64,000 bases of DNA from Mesorhizobium xinjiangense (GCF_009749525.1 NZ_WOAC01000005.1:1-64000), one strand, 5' to 3'; counted from the stretch's first letter, positions 34,230 to 42,932 are shown. Numbers and translations: made by a program. The notes: a model not told the origin generated them from the sequence alone.

Positions 34230-36178
34230 CGGGCACCTGCGTTCTGTGGAATGGAATGCGTATCGCGATGGCGCAAGATATGCTGCGCCACCAGGGCAAG
34301 GCCAATCACGCCGCCCGCCGCCTGCTGCCAGGGCTCGGCTGTCAGCACGAGCACGGCGGCAGCCAGCCGCAGGCCGCGTTCGCCAAACGAGAGCCTGGTC
34401 CGATCGAAGCCGCCCATGCCCGACAGGAAGAGATAGATCGCCAGCGCAAGCCGCAGCACCGCCCAGACATAGGCGGGCAGCGTGAACTCGACACCGGCTG
34501 CCGGCACGCCGAGCAGGATCGGGTTGTAGACGAAGGCGAAGGGGATGACGAAGATCATCACGCCGACCCTGGTCGAGGCGATGGCCGTGGCGATGGGCTT
34601 GCCCTTGGAGATGGCGGCCGCGGCATAGGAGGCGATCGCCACCGGCGGGGTTATGCCGGCGGCCGTGCCGAAAAACAGCACGAAGAGATGCGCCGTCAGC
34701 GCTTCTACGCCGAACTGCGCAAGCGTCGGGCCCATCACGACGATGATGGCGATATAGGCGGGAAGGGTGGGCATGCCCATGCCGAGCAGCACGCAGCCGC
34801 AGGCGGCGATGACGAGCGCCAGGAACAGCGAGGCGTCGAAGGCCGAGTTCAAGAGCACGGCGAACTTGGTCGGAATGCCCGTGGCCGACAGAACGCTGAC
34901 GATGATGCCGACGACGCCGATGGCGATCGCCAGCCGCGCCACAGTCTGTCCGCCGCGCGCCAGCGCACCGATGAGCAGAAGGGGATTGCGCCGCACGGCG
35001 GGATTGATCAGCGACAACGGAAAGAGAGCCAGGATGGCCGCGATCGAGGCGCCCGACGGCGACATGCCGGCAATGAGCAGCCACACCACGATGCCGATCG
35101 GCGCAAAAACCAGGACGAGGTTGAGCCAGTCCTGGACCTCGATCTCGGCATCGTCGTCGGTCATGACGAGCGCGTCGCCCAGCTTGCGGGCCTGGAAATA
35201 GACGGCGAGATAGAGCGACAGGTAGAAGGCGAGCGATGGCGTCAGCACGGCCACGATGACGGTGAGATAGCTCACGCCCACATAGTCGGCCAGAACGAGA
35301 GCGGCGGCGCCCATGATCGGCGGCAGGATCTGCCCGCCGGTCGAGGCGGCCGCCTCGACGGCGCCGGCAAAGTTCGGCGAGAAGCCGCGCCGGCGGATCA
35401 TCGGGATCGTGACGACGCCGGTGCCGACGACATTGGCCACTGCGCTGCCCGACACTGTGCCGAACATCGCCGAGGCGGTAATGGCGGCATAGGCAGGCCC
35501 GCCGCGCAAGCGACGCATCAGATGGAAGGAGATGCGGATCATCGACTGCCCGGCGCCGACGCCGTCCAGCATCGCGCCGAGCACGATGAAGGGCAGCACC
35601 GTGGACAGGATGATCGCCATGATCGAGCCGAGAATGCCCTGGTCGGCGTCGTACCAGATGTTCTGCGCGACCGTTTCGATGAAATCATTGGGCGCGGTCT
35701 GCAGGAAACCGGGCCAATACTGGCCGGTCACCAGATAGAGCAGGGCAATGGCGCCCAGGAGCGCGATCGGCAGGCCCCAACTCGCCCAGCAAAGCGCCAG
35801 CGTGACCGCCGCCGCAGCCAGGGCGATCGTTGCTTCGCGGCCGGTGAAGAACATCACCGCTTCGTTGAGGATCGTGTAGATGACGTAATAGTCCCAGCAC
35901 GCCCACACGCCGAGCGCGCCGATTGCCGTCCACAAAAGGGTCTCCGCCCGGCCAAGCCGTTCCTGAGCCAGCCGGTCGGCCAGGTGGACGAGGATGACCG
36001 TCAGGACGGACGCGCCGAAGAACAGCGGACGGAACCACGCCACGGGGAAGGGGCCGAAGCGCGGCAGGACGCCGTAGCTTGGCAGGACGTTGAGCAGGCC
36101 GACGGCGGCAACGAAAAAACCCATTGCGAGGGCGGACAACTGCAGCCACCGGATGGTTGTATCTCGGTTCGAGAGCAT
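34226..36178 (-). CDS. TRAP transporter fused permease (TAXI type)
   Basis: A 650-residue inner-membrane protein that joins the small (DctQ-like) and large (DctM-like) TRAP subunits. About 16 hydrophobic segments are seen. The large-subunit core has GTVSGSAVANVVGTGVVTIPMIRR and GGQILPPIMGAAALVLAD near residues 245-300 and a second repeat with GMGMPTLPAYIAI and ITPPVAIASYAAAAI near 470-540. TAXI binding proteins normally work with such fused permeases. It is a Na+/H+-driven uptake system, and the operon context suggests a sulfate ester as ligand. The start is ATG 36178 with a poor ribosome site. Confidence 0.9.
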   Translation of the reverse strand: MLSNRDTTIRWLQLSALAMGFFVAAVGLLNVLPSYGVLPRFGPFPVAWFRPLFFGASVLTVILVHLADRLAQERLGRAETLLWTAIGALGVWACWDYYVIYTILNEAVMFFTGREATIALAAAAVTLALCWASWGLPIALLGAIALLYLVTGQYWPGFLQTAPNDFIETVAQNIWYDADQGILGSIMAIILSTVLPFIVLGAMLDGVGAGQSMIRISFHLMRRLRGGPAYAAITASAMFGTVSGSAVANVVGTGVVTIPMIRRRGFSPNFAGAVEAAASTGGQILPPIMGAAALVLADYVGVSYLTVIVAVLTPSLAFYLSLYLAVYFQARKLGDALVMTDDDAEIEVQDWLNLVLVFAPIGIVVWLLIAGMSPSGASIAAILALFPLSLINPAVRRNPLLLIGALARGGQTVARLAIAIGVVGIIVSVLSATGIPTKFAVLLNSAFDASLFLALVIAACGCVLLGMGMPTLPAYIAIIVVMGPTLAQFGVEALTAHLFVLFFGTAAGITPPVAIASYAAAAISKGKPIATAIASTRVGVMIFVIPFAFVYNPILLGVPAAGVEFTLPAYVWAVLRLALAIYLFLSGMGGFDRTRLSFGERGLRLAAAVLVLTAEPWQQAAGGVIGLALVAQHILRHRDTHSIPQNAGAR

Positions 36179-36239
36179 TGGTCGGATCCGATTTGGCTAC
36201 TGGTCGCCAGCCGGTTCCGGCAGGCGACCGGGGCTGGAG

Positions 36240-37247
36240 TTAGGGACGCAATTCGTCGGGAACAACGATCCCGGCTTCCTCGTAATAGCGCATGGCGCCG
36301 GGATGCAGCGGCACGTTGATATTGACGAAATATTTGCCCTGGCGAATCGTGCGCATGAGCGAGTTCTGTGCCTTCATCTCTTCGAGATTCTCCCAGTAGG
36401 CCTTGGTGACGCGGTAGGCGATGTCCTCGTCCATCGCGGCATTGACCCCCAGCACCATGGTCGTGGCGACGGTGGTCAGGTTCTCGTCGCCATTAGCCTG
36501 CCCGCTATAGGTGCCTGCCGGCACATCTGATGTCGTCAGGGCGGCATCCTTCAGATATTGCTTGAACCCGTCCGACTCGACCAGTTCCGCCGGCAGGCCG
36601 AGAATGCGGATCTCACGCTGCAGGCTGAGCTCGTTGAGCGATTGCTGGCCGACGGCAACGGACGGGATGTGGACGTCGAACTGCCCGTCCTGGAAGGACT
36701 GCTGGGCGGCGCCCCAGGGTGCACGGATCCCTTCATAGTCCTCGCCGTCCTTGAAACCGCTGGCCTGCTCGATCAGGCCGCGCATCTGTCCGTTTGCCGC
36801 GCCGGCCGGCGGGCCGACATAGACGCGCTTGCCGGCGATGTCGGGCCAGTTTTCGATGCCGCTGTCCGCCCATACGATGACGTGGAAGGTGCCGCCGGGA
36901 AAGCCGAAGAGCGCGCGCACGTTCTTGTGCAGTTCGGCCGCCTTGTCGCCCTGCTGGGCGTAGGGGCCTTTGCCGCGTTTCATGGCTTCCAGCGCCGGAG
37001 GGGGGATCACCGCCATGTCGAGCTGTCCTGCAGCCACCTTGAGCGCTGATTTGGTCAGGGTCTGGCCGAGGACCACCTGAATATCGACATCCTCGCGCGC
37101 CGCATAGGAGGCGAGCGCCTGGGGCACGATGCCGGTGAGCGATGCCATGCCGGCACCCTCGAGGGAATAGGTTTCGGCCTGCGCCGCTTGCGCCGATCCG
37201 AATGCAATGAGTGCGCTGGCGGCTATGGCGCGCATGTCGTGAAGCAT
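36240..37247 (-). CDS. TRAP transporter TAXI-family substrate-binding protein
   Basis: A 335-residue periplasmic protein with signal peptide (MLHDMRAIAASALIAFGSA, then AAQAETYS). The body matches the TAXI family in layout: an early glycine-rich stretch (EGAGMASLTGI), GQLDMAVIPPP near residue 85, and KRVYVGPPAGAANGQMRG near 145. It ends with RYYEEAGIVVPDELRP. GGGAGGAGACC directly precedes ATG 37247. It delivers its ligand to the fused permease encoded 61 bases downstream. An inverted repeat of LysR type lies about 90 bases upstream. Confidence 0.88.
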   Translation of the reverse strand: MLHDMRAIAASALIAFGSAQAAQAETYSLEGAGMASLTGIVPQALASYAAREDVDIQVVLGQTLTKSALKVAAGQLDMAVIPPPALEAMKRGKGPYAQQGDKAAELHKNVRALFGFPGGTFHVIVWADSGIENWPDIAGKRVYVGPPAGAANGQMRGLIEQASGFKDGEDYEGIRAPWGAAQQSFQDGQFDVHIPSVAVGQQSLNELSLQREIRILGLPAELVESDGFKQYLKDAALTTSDVPAGTYSGQANGDENLTTVATTMVLGVNAAMDEDIAYRVTKAYWENLEEMKAQNSLMRTIRQGKYFVNINVPLHPGAMRYYEEAGIVVPDELRP

Positions 37248-37332
37248 GGTCTCCTCCCTTGCTTGTTGGCTCGACAACAATGCAGGACCTAACCCGAGGC
37301 GAGGGGCAGCGACCAATAAAATAGCCGATCAC

Positions 37333-37359
37333 GCCATATCGAATTTGTTATGATATGGC
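37333..37359. promoter_or_regulatory. LysR-type box upstream of the TAXI operon
   Basis: GCCATATC (37333-37340) and GATATGGC (37352-37359) are perfect inverted arms with an 11-base AT-rich spacer, the T-N11-A geometry of LysR-family sites. It overlaps the last codons of the LysR gene and lies about 85 bases before the binding-protein start. Confidence 0.6.
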
Positions 37360-38280
37360 ACTCGGCTCCCGTGCCTGGATCCGTTCGCGCAGGATCGTCA
37401 AGAGGAACGAGGCGGGCGGAGACAATTGCCGTCCGGGGAAGAAGGAAAGACCCACGGGGCCACGCAAGGCTTCGGTGGGCGCAGCCAGCTGGATCAGGAT
37501 GCCCTCGCTCAGCTCCGGCTCCATGGCGCCGAGCGGCAGGGCCACGATCGCATCGGAGTGGAGCAGGAACGGCTTGGCGAATTCGAAGCTCGTCGTCTCG
37601 ACGGTGTCGTCGAAGCGCGGCAGGCCCTGCGCAATCATGAACTTGTCGAGCTCGGCGCGGATGACCGTTTCGGGCTGGGGAATGATTACGGGGTAACGGT
37701 TGATGTCCACGACCGTTACCTTGTCCAAGCCGGCCAGCGGATGGCCGGGCCGGGCAGCGAATGCGAGGATCTCGTAAAGCAGATGCTCGAAGCTCAGTCC
37801 CGTCATCGTGTCCGGATCGGCCAGCCGTCCGATGACGAAGTCGACCTCTCCCGTACGCAGCTTGCCGAGCAGGTCGATATTGGTCCCCGTGAGAAGCCTG
37901 ACGACGACTTCGGGATGGATTCGCTTGAACTCAAGGATGATCTCGGGCAGCACGCGCCGCGTGATGTTGGGCAGCGCGCCCAGCGTCACCACTTCAGCCT
38001 GGCCCTCGCCCGAAGCCTCGGCGATGCCCGTCGAGAGATGGGCGATACCCATATCGGCGAAATGATAAAGCCGGGCACCAGCCTTGGTCAGGATCAGCCC
38101 GCCGGATGTGCGCTCGAACAGCGGGCGGCCGATCTCCGTTTCGAGTTCGCGCAGCGAGCGTGAGACGGCCGGCTGGGCGGTATGCAGGCGCTCGGCCGCG
38201 CGGCTCACGCTGCGCTGGCGCGCAACCTCCAGGAAGGTGCGAATGTGACGAAATCTGATCCTGCGTTCCCGAATGCTCAT
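37348..38280 (-). CDS. LysR-family regulator of the TAXI/sulfatase operon
   Basis: A 310-residue regulator. The N-terminal helix-turn-helix reads FLEVARQRSVSRAAERL then HTAQPAVSRSLRELE; the effector domain covers residues 95-300 and includes GALPNITRRVLPEI and FVIGRLADPD. The pattern is close to PcaQ/GbpR-like regulators that respond to small acids. It lies directly upstream of the binding-protein gene on the same strand, unlike the usual divergent order, and the perfect inverted repeat at 37333-37359 is a likely target. Effector unknown. Confidence 0.87.
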   Translation of the reverse strand: MSIRERRIRFRHIRTFLEVARQRSVSRAAERLHTAQPAVSRSLRELETEIGRPLFERTSGGLILTKAGARLYHFADMGIAHLSTGIAEASGEGQAEVVTLGALPNITRRVLPEIILEFKRIHPEVVVRLLTGTNIDLLGKLRTGEVDFVIGRLADPDTMTGLSFEHLLYEILAFAARPGHPLAGLDKVTVVDINRYPVIIPQPETVIRAELDKFMIAQGLPRFDDTVETTSFEFAKPFLLHSDAIVALPLGAMEPELSEGILIQLAAPTEALRGPVGLSFFPGRQLSPPASFLLTILRERIQAREPSAIS

Positions 38281-38619
38281 TGCACGCGCTCGATTCTGTG
38301 GCAGTTATGACATATTCGTCCGGTCGCACGGACGACATCAATCGCTTGGCATGATAGCATTGGGATGGGGATGAAGGTGGAGAGCCGGCACGATGAGCAA
38401 TGAGCGTACTTGACTATCTTAGCCCATCATGCCGCTGCTTGGAAAAGACCCTGCTGATATCGACGGTTGCGCGCCCCCGCAACCAAATCCACCAAGATCA
38501 TCCAATTCGGGCAAGCAGTTGGCCAAGATAGGCCAACTCCTCTCATTGCGCGCGCCACCAAGAATCAATGATTTAGCGTGCAGGTTCAAATCACCTCGCA
38601 ACCAATATCAATGTTGGCT
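38281..38619. other. Gene-free stretch before IS66
   Basis: About 340 bases between the LysR gene and the IS66 left end. No supported coding frame. It should hold the LysR promoter; nothing else specific was seen. Confidence 0.4.
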
Positions 38620-38728
38620 GTAAGCGGCGGCTGGACGCCACCTGTCCGTTTCGGTCGTAGTGCTGGATTCCATACCCATTGTCGCTTTGGGAATGGAGGA
38701 AGGTTTGGGAGTCCATAGAGCGCTCCAT

Positions 38729-39112
38729 ATGGAGTCCATTTGCGGATATGAGATTTTGGTCGGGACCTCAGGAAAGCGGCGCTGGCCGGATGAAGTGAAG
38801 GGCCAGCTTGTCGCGGAGACCTATGTGCCTGGAGTGAGCGTGAACGAGGTCGCCCGGCGTGTCGGTATGAAGCCCAACCACCTTTCGTCGTGGCGGCGTT
38901 TGGCGCGGGAGGGCAAACTTGTGGTGCCGGATCTTCCGGGAGCCGAGTTTGTACCTGCCGTTCTGGAACCGACCCCAGCATCCGTTGAAGAGGATGCTAC
39001 GCCGCGGTCTGCAGTGGAGATCATTCATGGGGGAACCACGATCCGGCTGGATGCTTCTGCAAGCCCGGACAGGATTGCCGGGATCGTGCGTGCCCTTGGG
39101 CGCGGGTTATGA
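38729..39112 (+). CDS. tnpA: IS66-family accessory protein TnpA
   Basis: A 127-residue helix-turn-helix protein. KRRWPDEVKGQLVAETYVPG and VNEVARRVGMKPNHLSSWRR form the DNA-binding part; the tail (EIIHGGTTIRLDAS, RALGRGL) is typical of IS66 TnpA. I chose ATG 38729 by family length over an upstream ATG at 38660. Its stop overlaps the tnpB start (ATGA). Confidence 0.85.
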   Translation: MESICGYEILVGTSGKRRWPDEVKGQLVAETYVPGVSVNEVARRVGMKPNHLSSWRRLAREGKLVVPDLPGAEFVPAVLEPTPASVEEDATPRSAVEIIHGGTTIRLDASASPDRIAGIVRALGRGL

Positions 39113-39462
39113 TTTTCCCCTCGAACCGGGTGCGCATCCTGGTGGCGACGCGGCCGATCGACTTCAGAAAAGGACATGATGGGCTGAGCGCCCTGGTCCA
39201 GTCCGTGTTGCGCAAGGATCCGTTCACCGGCACGGTTTTTGTGTTCCGGTCCAGGCGCGCCGACCGTTTGAAACTCTTGTATTTTGACGGCACCGGCCTG
39301 GTCATGGCTTACAAACGCCTGGAAGATACGACCTTTACCTGGCCCGCCATAAGGGATGGTGCGATGTCGCTGAACCATGCCCAGTTCGAGGCGCTGTTCT
39401 CGGGCCTGGACTGGCGCAAGGTGAAGGCATTGGAGGCTCGTTCTCCGGCTGCGGCAGAATGA
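39109..39462 (+). CDS. tnpB: IS66-family accessory protein TnpB
   Basis: A 117-residue protein of the IS66 Orf2 family: [20 protein letters not shown] near the start, [20 protein letters not shown] in the middle and [11 protein letters not shown] near the end. Length and motifs are complete. It is needed for transposition along with TnpA and TnpC, and TnpC is missing here. Confidence 0.9.
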   Translation: MIFPSNRVRILVATRPIDFRKGHDGLSALVQSVLRKDPFTGTVFVFRSRRADRLKLLYFDGTGLVMAYKRLEDTTFTWPAIRDGAMSLNHAQFEALFSGLDWRKVKALEARSPAAAE

Positions 39463-39516
39463 ATCAGGTGCCGGAAATGGCGGGCATCCGAAGCGGCATC
39501 GGGCTATTCTGGGCCC

Positions 39517-39588
39517 ATGCCTTCCACTGTCGCCATCGACCTTTCTGCGATCCCCGCCGACCAGCGTGATGCTGTCGCCGCGGTGCTG
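39517..39588 (+). pseudogene. N-terminal stub of IS66 TnpC
   Basis: Starts [19 protein letters not shown] and continues for about 23 codons before the sequence changes to an IS3-type transposase. The DDE catalytic domain is absent. Confidence 0.65.
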
Positions 39589-39589
39589 C

Positions 39590-39740
39590 GCGAAGCTGAA
39601 GGCTCTGGAGCGGGAGAACCGGGAGCTTCGGCAATCCAACGAGATCCTGCGCAAGGCGTCGGCGTATTTTGCCCAGGCGGAGCTCGACCGCCCGTTCAAG
39701 CCATGATCGCGTTCATCGACGATCATCGGGAGGCGCATGG
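39590..39740 (+). pseudogene. IS3-family orfA/orfB junction fragment
   Basis: One frame encodes [20 protein letters not shown] then [17 protein letters not shown] and stop, the C-terminus of an IS3-family OrfA (leucine zipper). An overlapping frame starting at 39703 reads [14 protein letters not shown], the start of OrfB. Both ends are cut: on the left by the IS66 stub, on the right by the DctM remnant. Confidence 0.7.
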
Positions 39741-40667
39741 GGTCGATCCCCTGCATCAGCATGGCAAGCTTCATCGGCAGCAGGTCGATGGTGAACAGGA
39801 ACGTCACCGTGGAGGCAAAGGCGATCATCGCGCCGACGAGGGCGGAGGTTTTTGCGGCACTCAGGAGAACGTCGGGCAGGTCCGCGAGCCTGAGCTTGCG
39901 CGTGACGAAGAAGCCGAGGAAGAGCGCGTAGCAGACGCCGACCGCCGCGCCTTCGGTGGGGGTGAAGACCCCGGCGACGATGCCGCCGATGACGATGACG
40001 GGCATCAGGAAGACGATGAAGCTGCGCCGCAACTCGCGCAGGATGGCGGGCAGGGTCACCGGGTCGCCCGCCAGTGGATAGTCCCGTTCCACGCGATGAG
40101 CCAGCACAGAAGCATGAAGGCGGCAAAAAGGATCAACCCCGGCACCACGCCGGACATGAACATGCCGCCGACCGAAACGCTCGACCCGGCCATGAAGGCA
40201 TAGACGATCATCGCGCCGGAGGGCGGGATGATCGGCCCGAGATTGGCCGCCACCGCCACGATCCCGGTCGAAAAGCCGAGGCCGTATTGCTTCTTCAGCG
40301 AGGGCACCAGCGTTGAGGACAGCGCCGAGGCGTCGGCCACCGCCGCGCCGGAGACCGAGGCAAGCCCGGCCCCCGACACGACGGCGACCTGGGCCAGCCC
40401 GCCCCGCACCCGTCCGATGAAGGCATTCGCGAAATCGACGAGCCGGTCCATGATGCCGCCCTTCAGCATCAGCTCGCCCGCGATCATGAAGAGAGGAATG
40501 GACATCAGCGGGAAGGAATTGACCGCGTTCATCAGCCGGGGCGGCAGCACCAGCAGGTCGAAATCGGCCAGCCACAATCCCGCCAGCGCGGCGACGCCGA
40601 GCGAAAAGGCGAGCGGCATGCCGAGAAAGGCGAGGACCAGGAAGGCGGCGATGACGAAGAGGCTCAT
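39735..40667 (-). pseudogene. TRAP large permease DctM, frameshifted and truncated
   Basis: The first part (203 codons from ATG 40667) is a normal DctM N-half: SLFVIAAFLVLAFLGMPLAF, MIAGELMLKGG and GLASVSGAAVADASALSSTL, GPIIPPSGAMIVYA. It stops at 40056 in the register WNGTIHWRATR. In the next frame the family continues at once (ERDYPLAGDPVTLPAILREL, then GGIVAGVFTPTEGAAVGV and LFTIDLLPMKLA), so a one-base indel lies near 40095-40105. After GIDPMR the sequence becomes IS3-derived, with the last third missing. The transporter should be dead. Confidence 0.82.
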
Positions 40668-41137
40668 GCGCGCGGCTCCGCCGGGAAGAGTGCGAGATGG
40701 GCGAGATGCAGCGCGCCGAGGATCACGGGGAAGAAGAAGACGCTGGAGGTCATGTCGATGGCGCCGAGCCGCTCGGACCATGTGGCGAGCGCGACGATGA
40801 CCGAGACCCAGAACACCACGGCCATCATGATCGCGGCGAGACCGCTCGTGATCCTGGCGACGAGGTGGCGAAGACCGGTGGGAAGGCGCGCCACCAGCAA
40901 TTCGATCCCGACATGGGTGCCGTCGCGAATGCCGAGCGGGATGGCGAGGAAGATGGTCCAGACGAAGGCGATGCGGCTGACTACGTCCGCCCAGTCGAAG
41001 GAACCGTTGAAGACATAGCGCATGACCACCTGTGCCGAGACCACGGCCGCCATCATGGCCGCGCCGAGGATGACGAGGAGGCGCGCGCCGGTGTCGGCGC
41101 GCGCGAGAAGCCAGGTCAGGAGGCGGTCGAGCGCCAT
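40664..41137 (-). CDS. TRAP small permease DctQ
   Basis: A 157-residue protein with four hydrophobic helices and the DctQ signature (VVMRYVFNGSFDWADVVSR near residue 38, then AIPLGIRDGTHVGI near 65). It should partner the DctM encoded next, with which it overlaps by ATGA. Because DctM is broken and the binding protein is missing, it is probably an orphan under no selection, though its own frame is intact. ATG 41137 was chosen by family length. Confidence 0.8.
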   Translation of the reverse strand: MALDRLLTWLLARADTGARLLVILGAAMMAAVVSAQVVMRYVFNGSFDWADVVSRIAFVWTIFLAIPLGIRDGTHVGIELLVARLPTGLRHLVARITSGLAAIMMAVVFWVSVIVALATWSERLGAIDMTSSVFFFPVILGALHLAHLALFPAEPRA

Positions 41138-41141
41138 CGGA

Positions 41142-41417
41142 TCACAGGCCGAGCTTGACAGTCTCCTCGTCGAGCAGCTTGACCAGTTCGGGGTCGAGCC
41201 GGGACTTGGTCTCGGCGGCGACGTTCGCCGCACCGGCTTGGGCCAGGGCTCCGGCGAGATTGTCGAGCACCTGGCGCGTCTGCGCGGCGATGTCACCGTG
41301 CACCACCAAGCCGTCCGCACCGAAGGGCACCTGGCCCGAAAGGTAGATGAAGTCGCCGGCGCGCACTGCCGCCGACAGCGGTACTGCGGGATGGGGAGCG
41401 AAGACCTGTTTGCTCAT
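41142..41417 (-). pseudogene. RidA-like N-terminus fused to an unrelated C-terminal tail
   Basis: Residues 1-63 are a RidA/YjgF enamine deaminase N-half (VRAGDFIYLSGQVPFGADG, then QTRQVLDNLAGALAQAGA). The second half of RidA, with its active-site arginine, is absent. Instead the frame continues with about 28 residues (ETKSRLDPELVKLLDEETVK), then stops four bases before dctQ. The tail could be the C-terminus of a TRAP binding protein, which normally precedes dctQ; this is context-based inference. An in-frame deletion of the RidA end and most of that gene would explain the structure. Confidence 0.6.
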
Positions 41418-42322
41418 GAAGTGCTCTCCTTAGACACAGGTTCCTTTTGCGGCCGGACCTGAGCGCTCAGCACCAGGACATTGCCGGCCAGCACCGCCGC
41501 CGCACCCACGAGGACGCCTGTATCGATGATCAGCTTTTCAAACAGCGCCGACAGGAACAGGGCGACCACCGGCACGAGGGCGAGCGTGTAGGAGGCGCTC
41601 GCCGCGCCGATGCGCTGGACCAGGCTGAAATACATGAAGAAGGTGATGCAGGAGGCGACGATCGCCAGGTAGGCGAGACCGGCGAGATAGGCCGGCGTGA
41701 CCTCGACGCGGAAGCTCAGGTCGCCGAGAAAGGCCAGGGCGAATGAAAAGAGCGCGCCGAACAGAGCCGCCCAGCCGATCAGCGCGGCGATGGGCGGGCC
41801 CGTGCGCTGATTGTGCATTGCCACCACCGTGCCGCAGCCCGTGCAGGCGGCGGCCGCCGTGGCGAGCGCAAGGCCGCTTACCGTCTCGCCGCTGGTTCCC
41901 ATCGAGCCAAGTTGCGGCAGGGCGATCACCGCCAGCCCGGCGATGCCGGCGCAAATGCCCGCAATCATGCGCAGTGTCACCGGCGCGCCGAGAAACAGCC
42001 GGCCGACAAGGGCGGCGAACAGAGACGAGGTGGACAGAACGAGCGCTGCGACGCCGCTCGGTATGAAGACCGTGGCATGGTAGAAGGAAATGAAGGCGAG
42101 ACCGAAAAACAGGATGCCCTGCAGCGCCACCCAGGGATGCTGCTGGTGGCTGAGGCCGATCTTCTGCCCCCGCGCGAGGCACCAGCCGAGCATGACCAGC
42201 GACACCAGCGTCATGCGGTAGCCCACCGAGACTTCCGGCGCGCCGGACATCGCCTGATGACTGGTCACAATCGCGCTGCTGCCCCACAAGATGGCAGTGG
42301 CGGCAAACAGAAGCATATTCAT
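41414..42322 (-). CDS. EamA/DMT-family exporter
   Basis: A 302-residue inner-membrane protein of ten hydrophobic helices in two EamA repeats (first from residue 5, second from about 145 with GLALATAAAACTGCG). Members export amino acids or metabolites. ATG 42322 has GAAGGG upstream, and ATG 42352 is less likely. It lies downstream of a MarR gene and overlaps the RidA-like start (ATGA), a layout consistent with efflux of a toxic amino-acid intermediate. Confidence 0.82.
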   Translation of the reverse strand: MNMLLFAATAILWGSSAIVTSHQAMSGAPEVSVGYRMTLVSLVMLGWCLARGQKIGLSHQQHPWVALQGILFFGLAFISFYHATVFIPSGVAALVLSTSSLFAALVGRLFLGAPVTLRMIAGICAGIAGLAVIALPQLGSMGTSGETVSGLALATAAAACTGCGTVVAMHNQRTGPPIAALIGWAALFGALFSFALAFLGDLSFRVEVTPAYLAGLAYLAIVASCITFFMYFSLVQRIGAASASYTLALVPVVALFLSALFEKLIIDTGVLVGAAAVLAGNVLVLSAQVRPQKEPVSKESTS

Positions 42323-42373
42323 ACTACGGCCCTTCTTCCTTCGCGAGGACATGGAGCCGGCAATGCCCGCCCG

Positions 42374-42925
42374 TCACACCGGGCGCCCGCCGGAGCCGAC
42401 AGCCTCGTTCACGCCGTGCCATCCGCGCGCCAATATGCCGGCGCTTGCGTCGTCCAGCTTGGCGAGGATGGCGTCGAGTGCTTCGCGCTCCTGCGGCGTG
42501 ACCGAGCGCATCAGTTCGGCGTCGATGTTGCGCGATAGATCGGAAATCTCGCCAAAAGCCTGCCAGCCGGCATCCGACAGTGCGATTGCCGCGTAGCGCT
42601 TGTCGGACCGGCCAGGCTGGCGTTGCGCAAGGCCCAGTTCGACCAGTTGGCGAATGGCGCGCGACACGGAGAACTGGTCCAGGCCACCGGCCTGGCAGAT
42701 TTCCTTGACGCTGATGCCGGGCCGGTTGGCGACGATGGCCATGGTTCGCCAGGAGGCACGCGACAAGCCGAACTTGGGACCGTAGAAGGCGCCGAGAACA
42801 TCGGCGACACGCGCGGAGATCCGGAACAGGCGATAGGGCAGCCAGCTTTCCAGTTGCAGGTTCTCGCCGCCCTTACTGCCCTGCGAATCTGCCCTGTCGG
42901 TACTTTGATTGCTTTTTATTTGCAT
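42374..42925 (-). CDS. MarR-family transcriptional regulator
   Basis: A 183-residue winged-helix regulator. Core: YGLSRASW-like opening (KFGLSRASWRTMAIVANRPG), recognition helix KEICQAGGLDQFSVSRAIRQL, wing RQPGRSDKRYAAIALSDAG. These dimers usually repress their own gene and a neighbouring efflux or catabolic gene until a small ligand binds. A 13-bp palindrome overlaps its start codon, a likely autorepression site. The EamA gene follows 51 bases downstream. Confidence 0.88.
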   Translation of the reverse strand: MQIKSNQSTDRADSQGSKGGENLQLESWLPYRLFRISARVADVLGAFYGPKFGLSRASWRTMAIVANRPGISVKEICQAGGLDQFSVSRAIRQLVELGLAQRQPGRSDKRYAAIALSDAGWQAFGEISDLSRNIDAELMRSVTPQEREALDAILAKLDDASAGILARGWHGVNEAVGSGGRPV

Positions 42926-42932
42926 AATGCAA
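42920..42932. promoter_or_regulatory. Palindrome overlapping the MarR start
   Basis: TTGCATAATGCAA is a perfect odd-length palindrome covering the ATG of the MarR gene. MarR proteins commonly bind TTGC-GCAA type palindromes; binding here would block translation-site transcription and autoregulate. Confidence 0.5.

Larger units (their letters stand above)
38620..39588 (+). mobile_element. Truncated IS66-family element
   Basis: The left end starts GTAAGCGGCGGCTGG at 38620, the usual GTAAGCG opening of IS66. tnpA and tnpB follow intact. tnpC begins at 39517 but is lost after about 23 codons, where sequence of an IS3-type transposase begins. The right end and most of the catalytic tnpC are missing, so the element cannot move by itself. 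Confidence 0.8.

Noticed and set aside
34256-36319. 687-codon plus-strand open frame opposite the TRAP permease
   Set aside because: It is arginine/histidine-rich with no domain and mirrors the codon structure of the permease gene, which has full family motifs.
38578-38604. tRNA-like tail (GGTTCAAATC ... ACCA)
   Set aside because: The flanking bases do not form a T-stem or acceptor stem, and no anticodon arm is present upstream.
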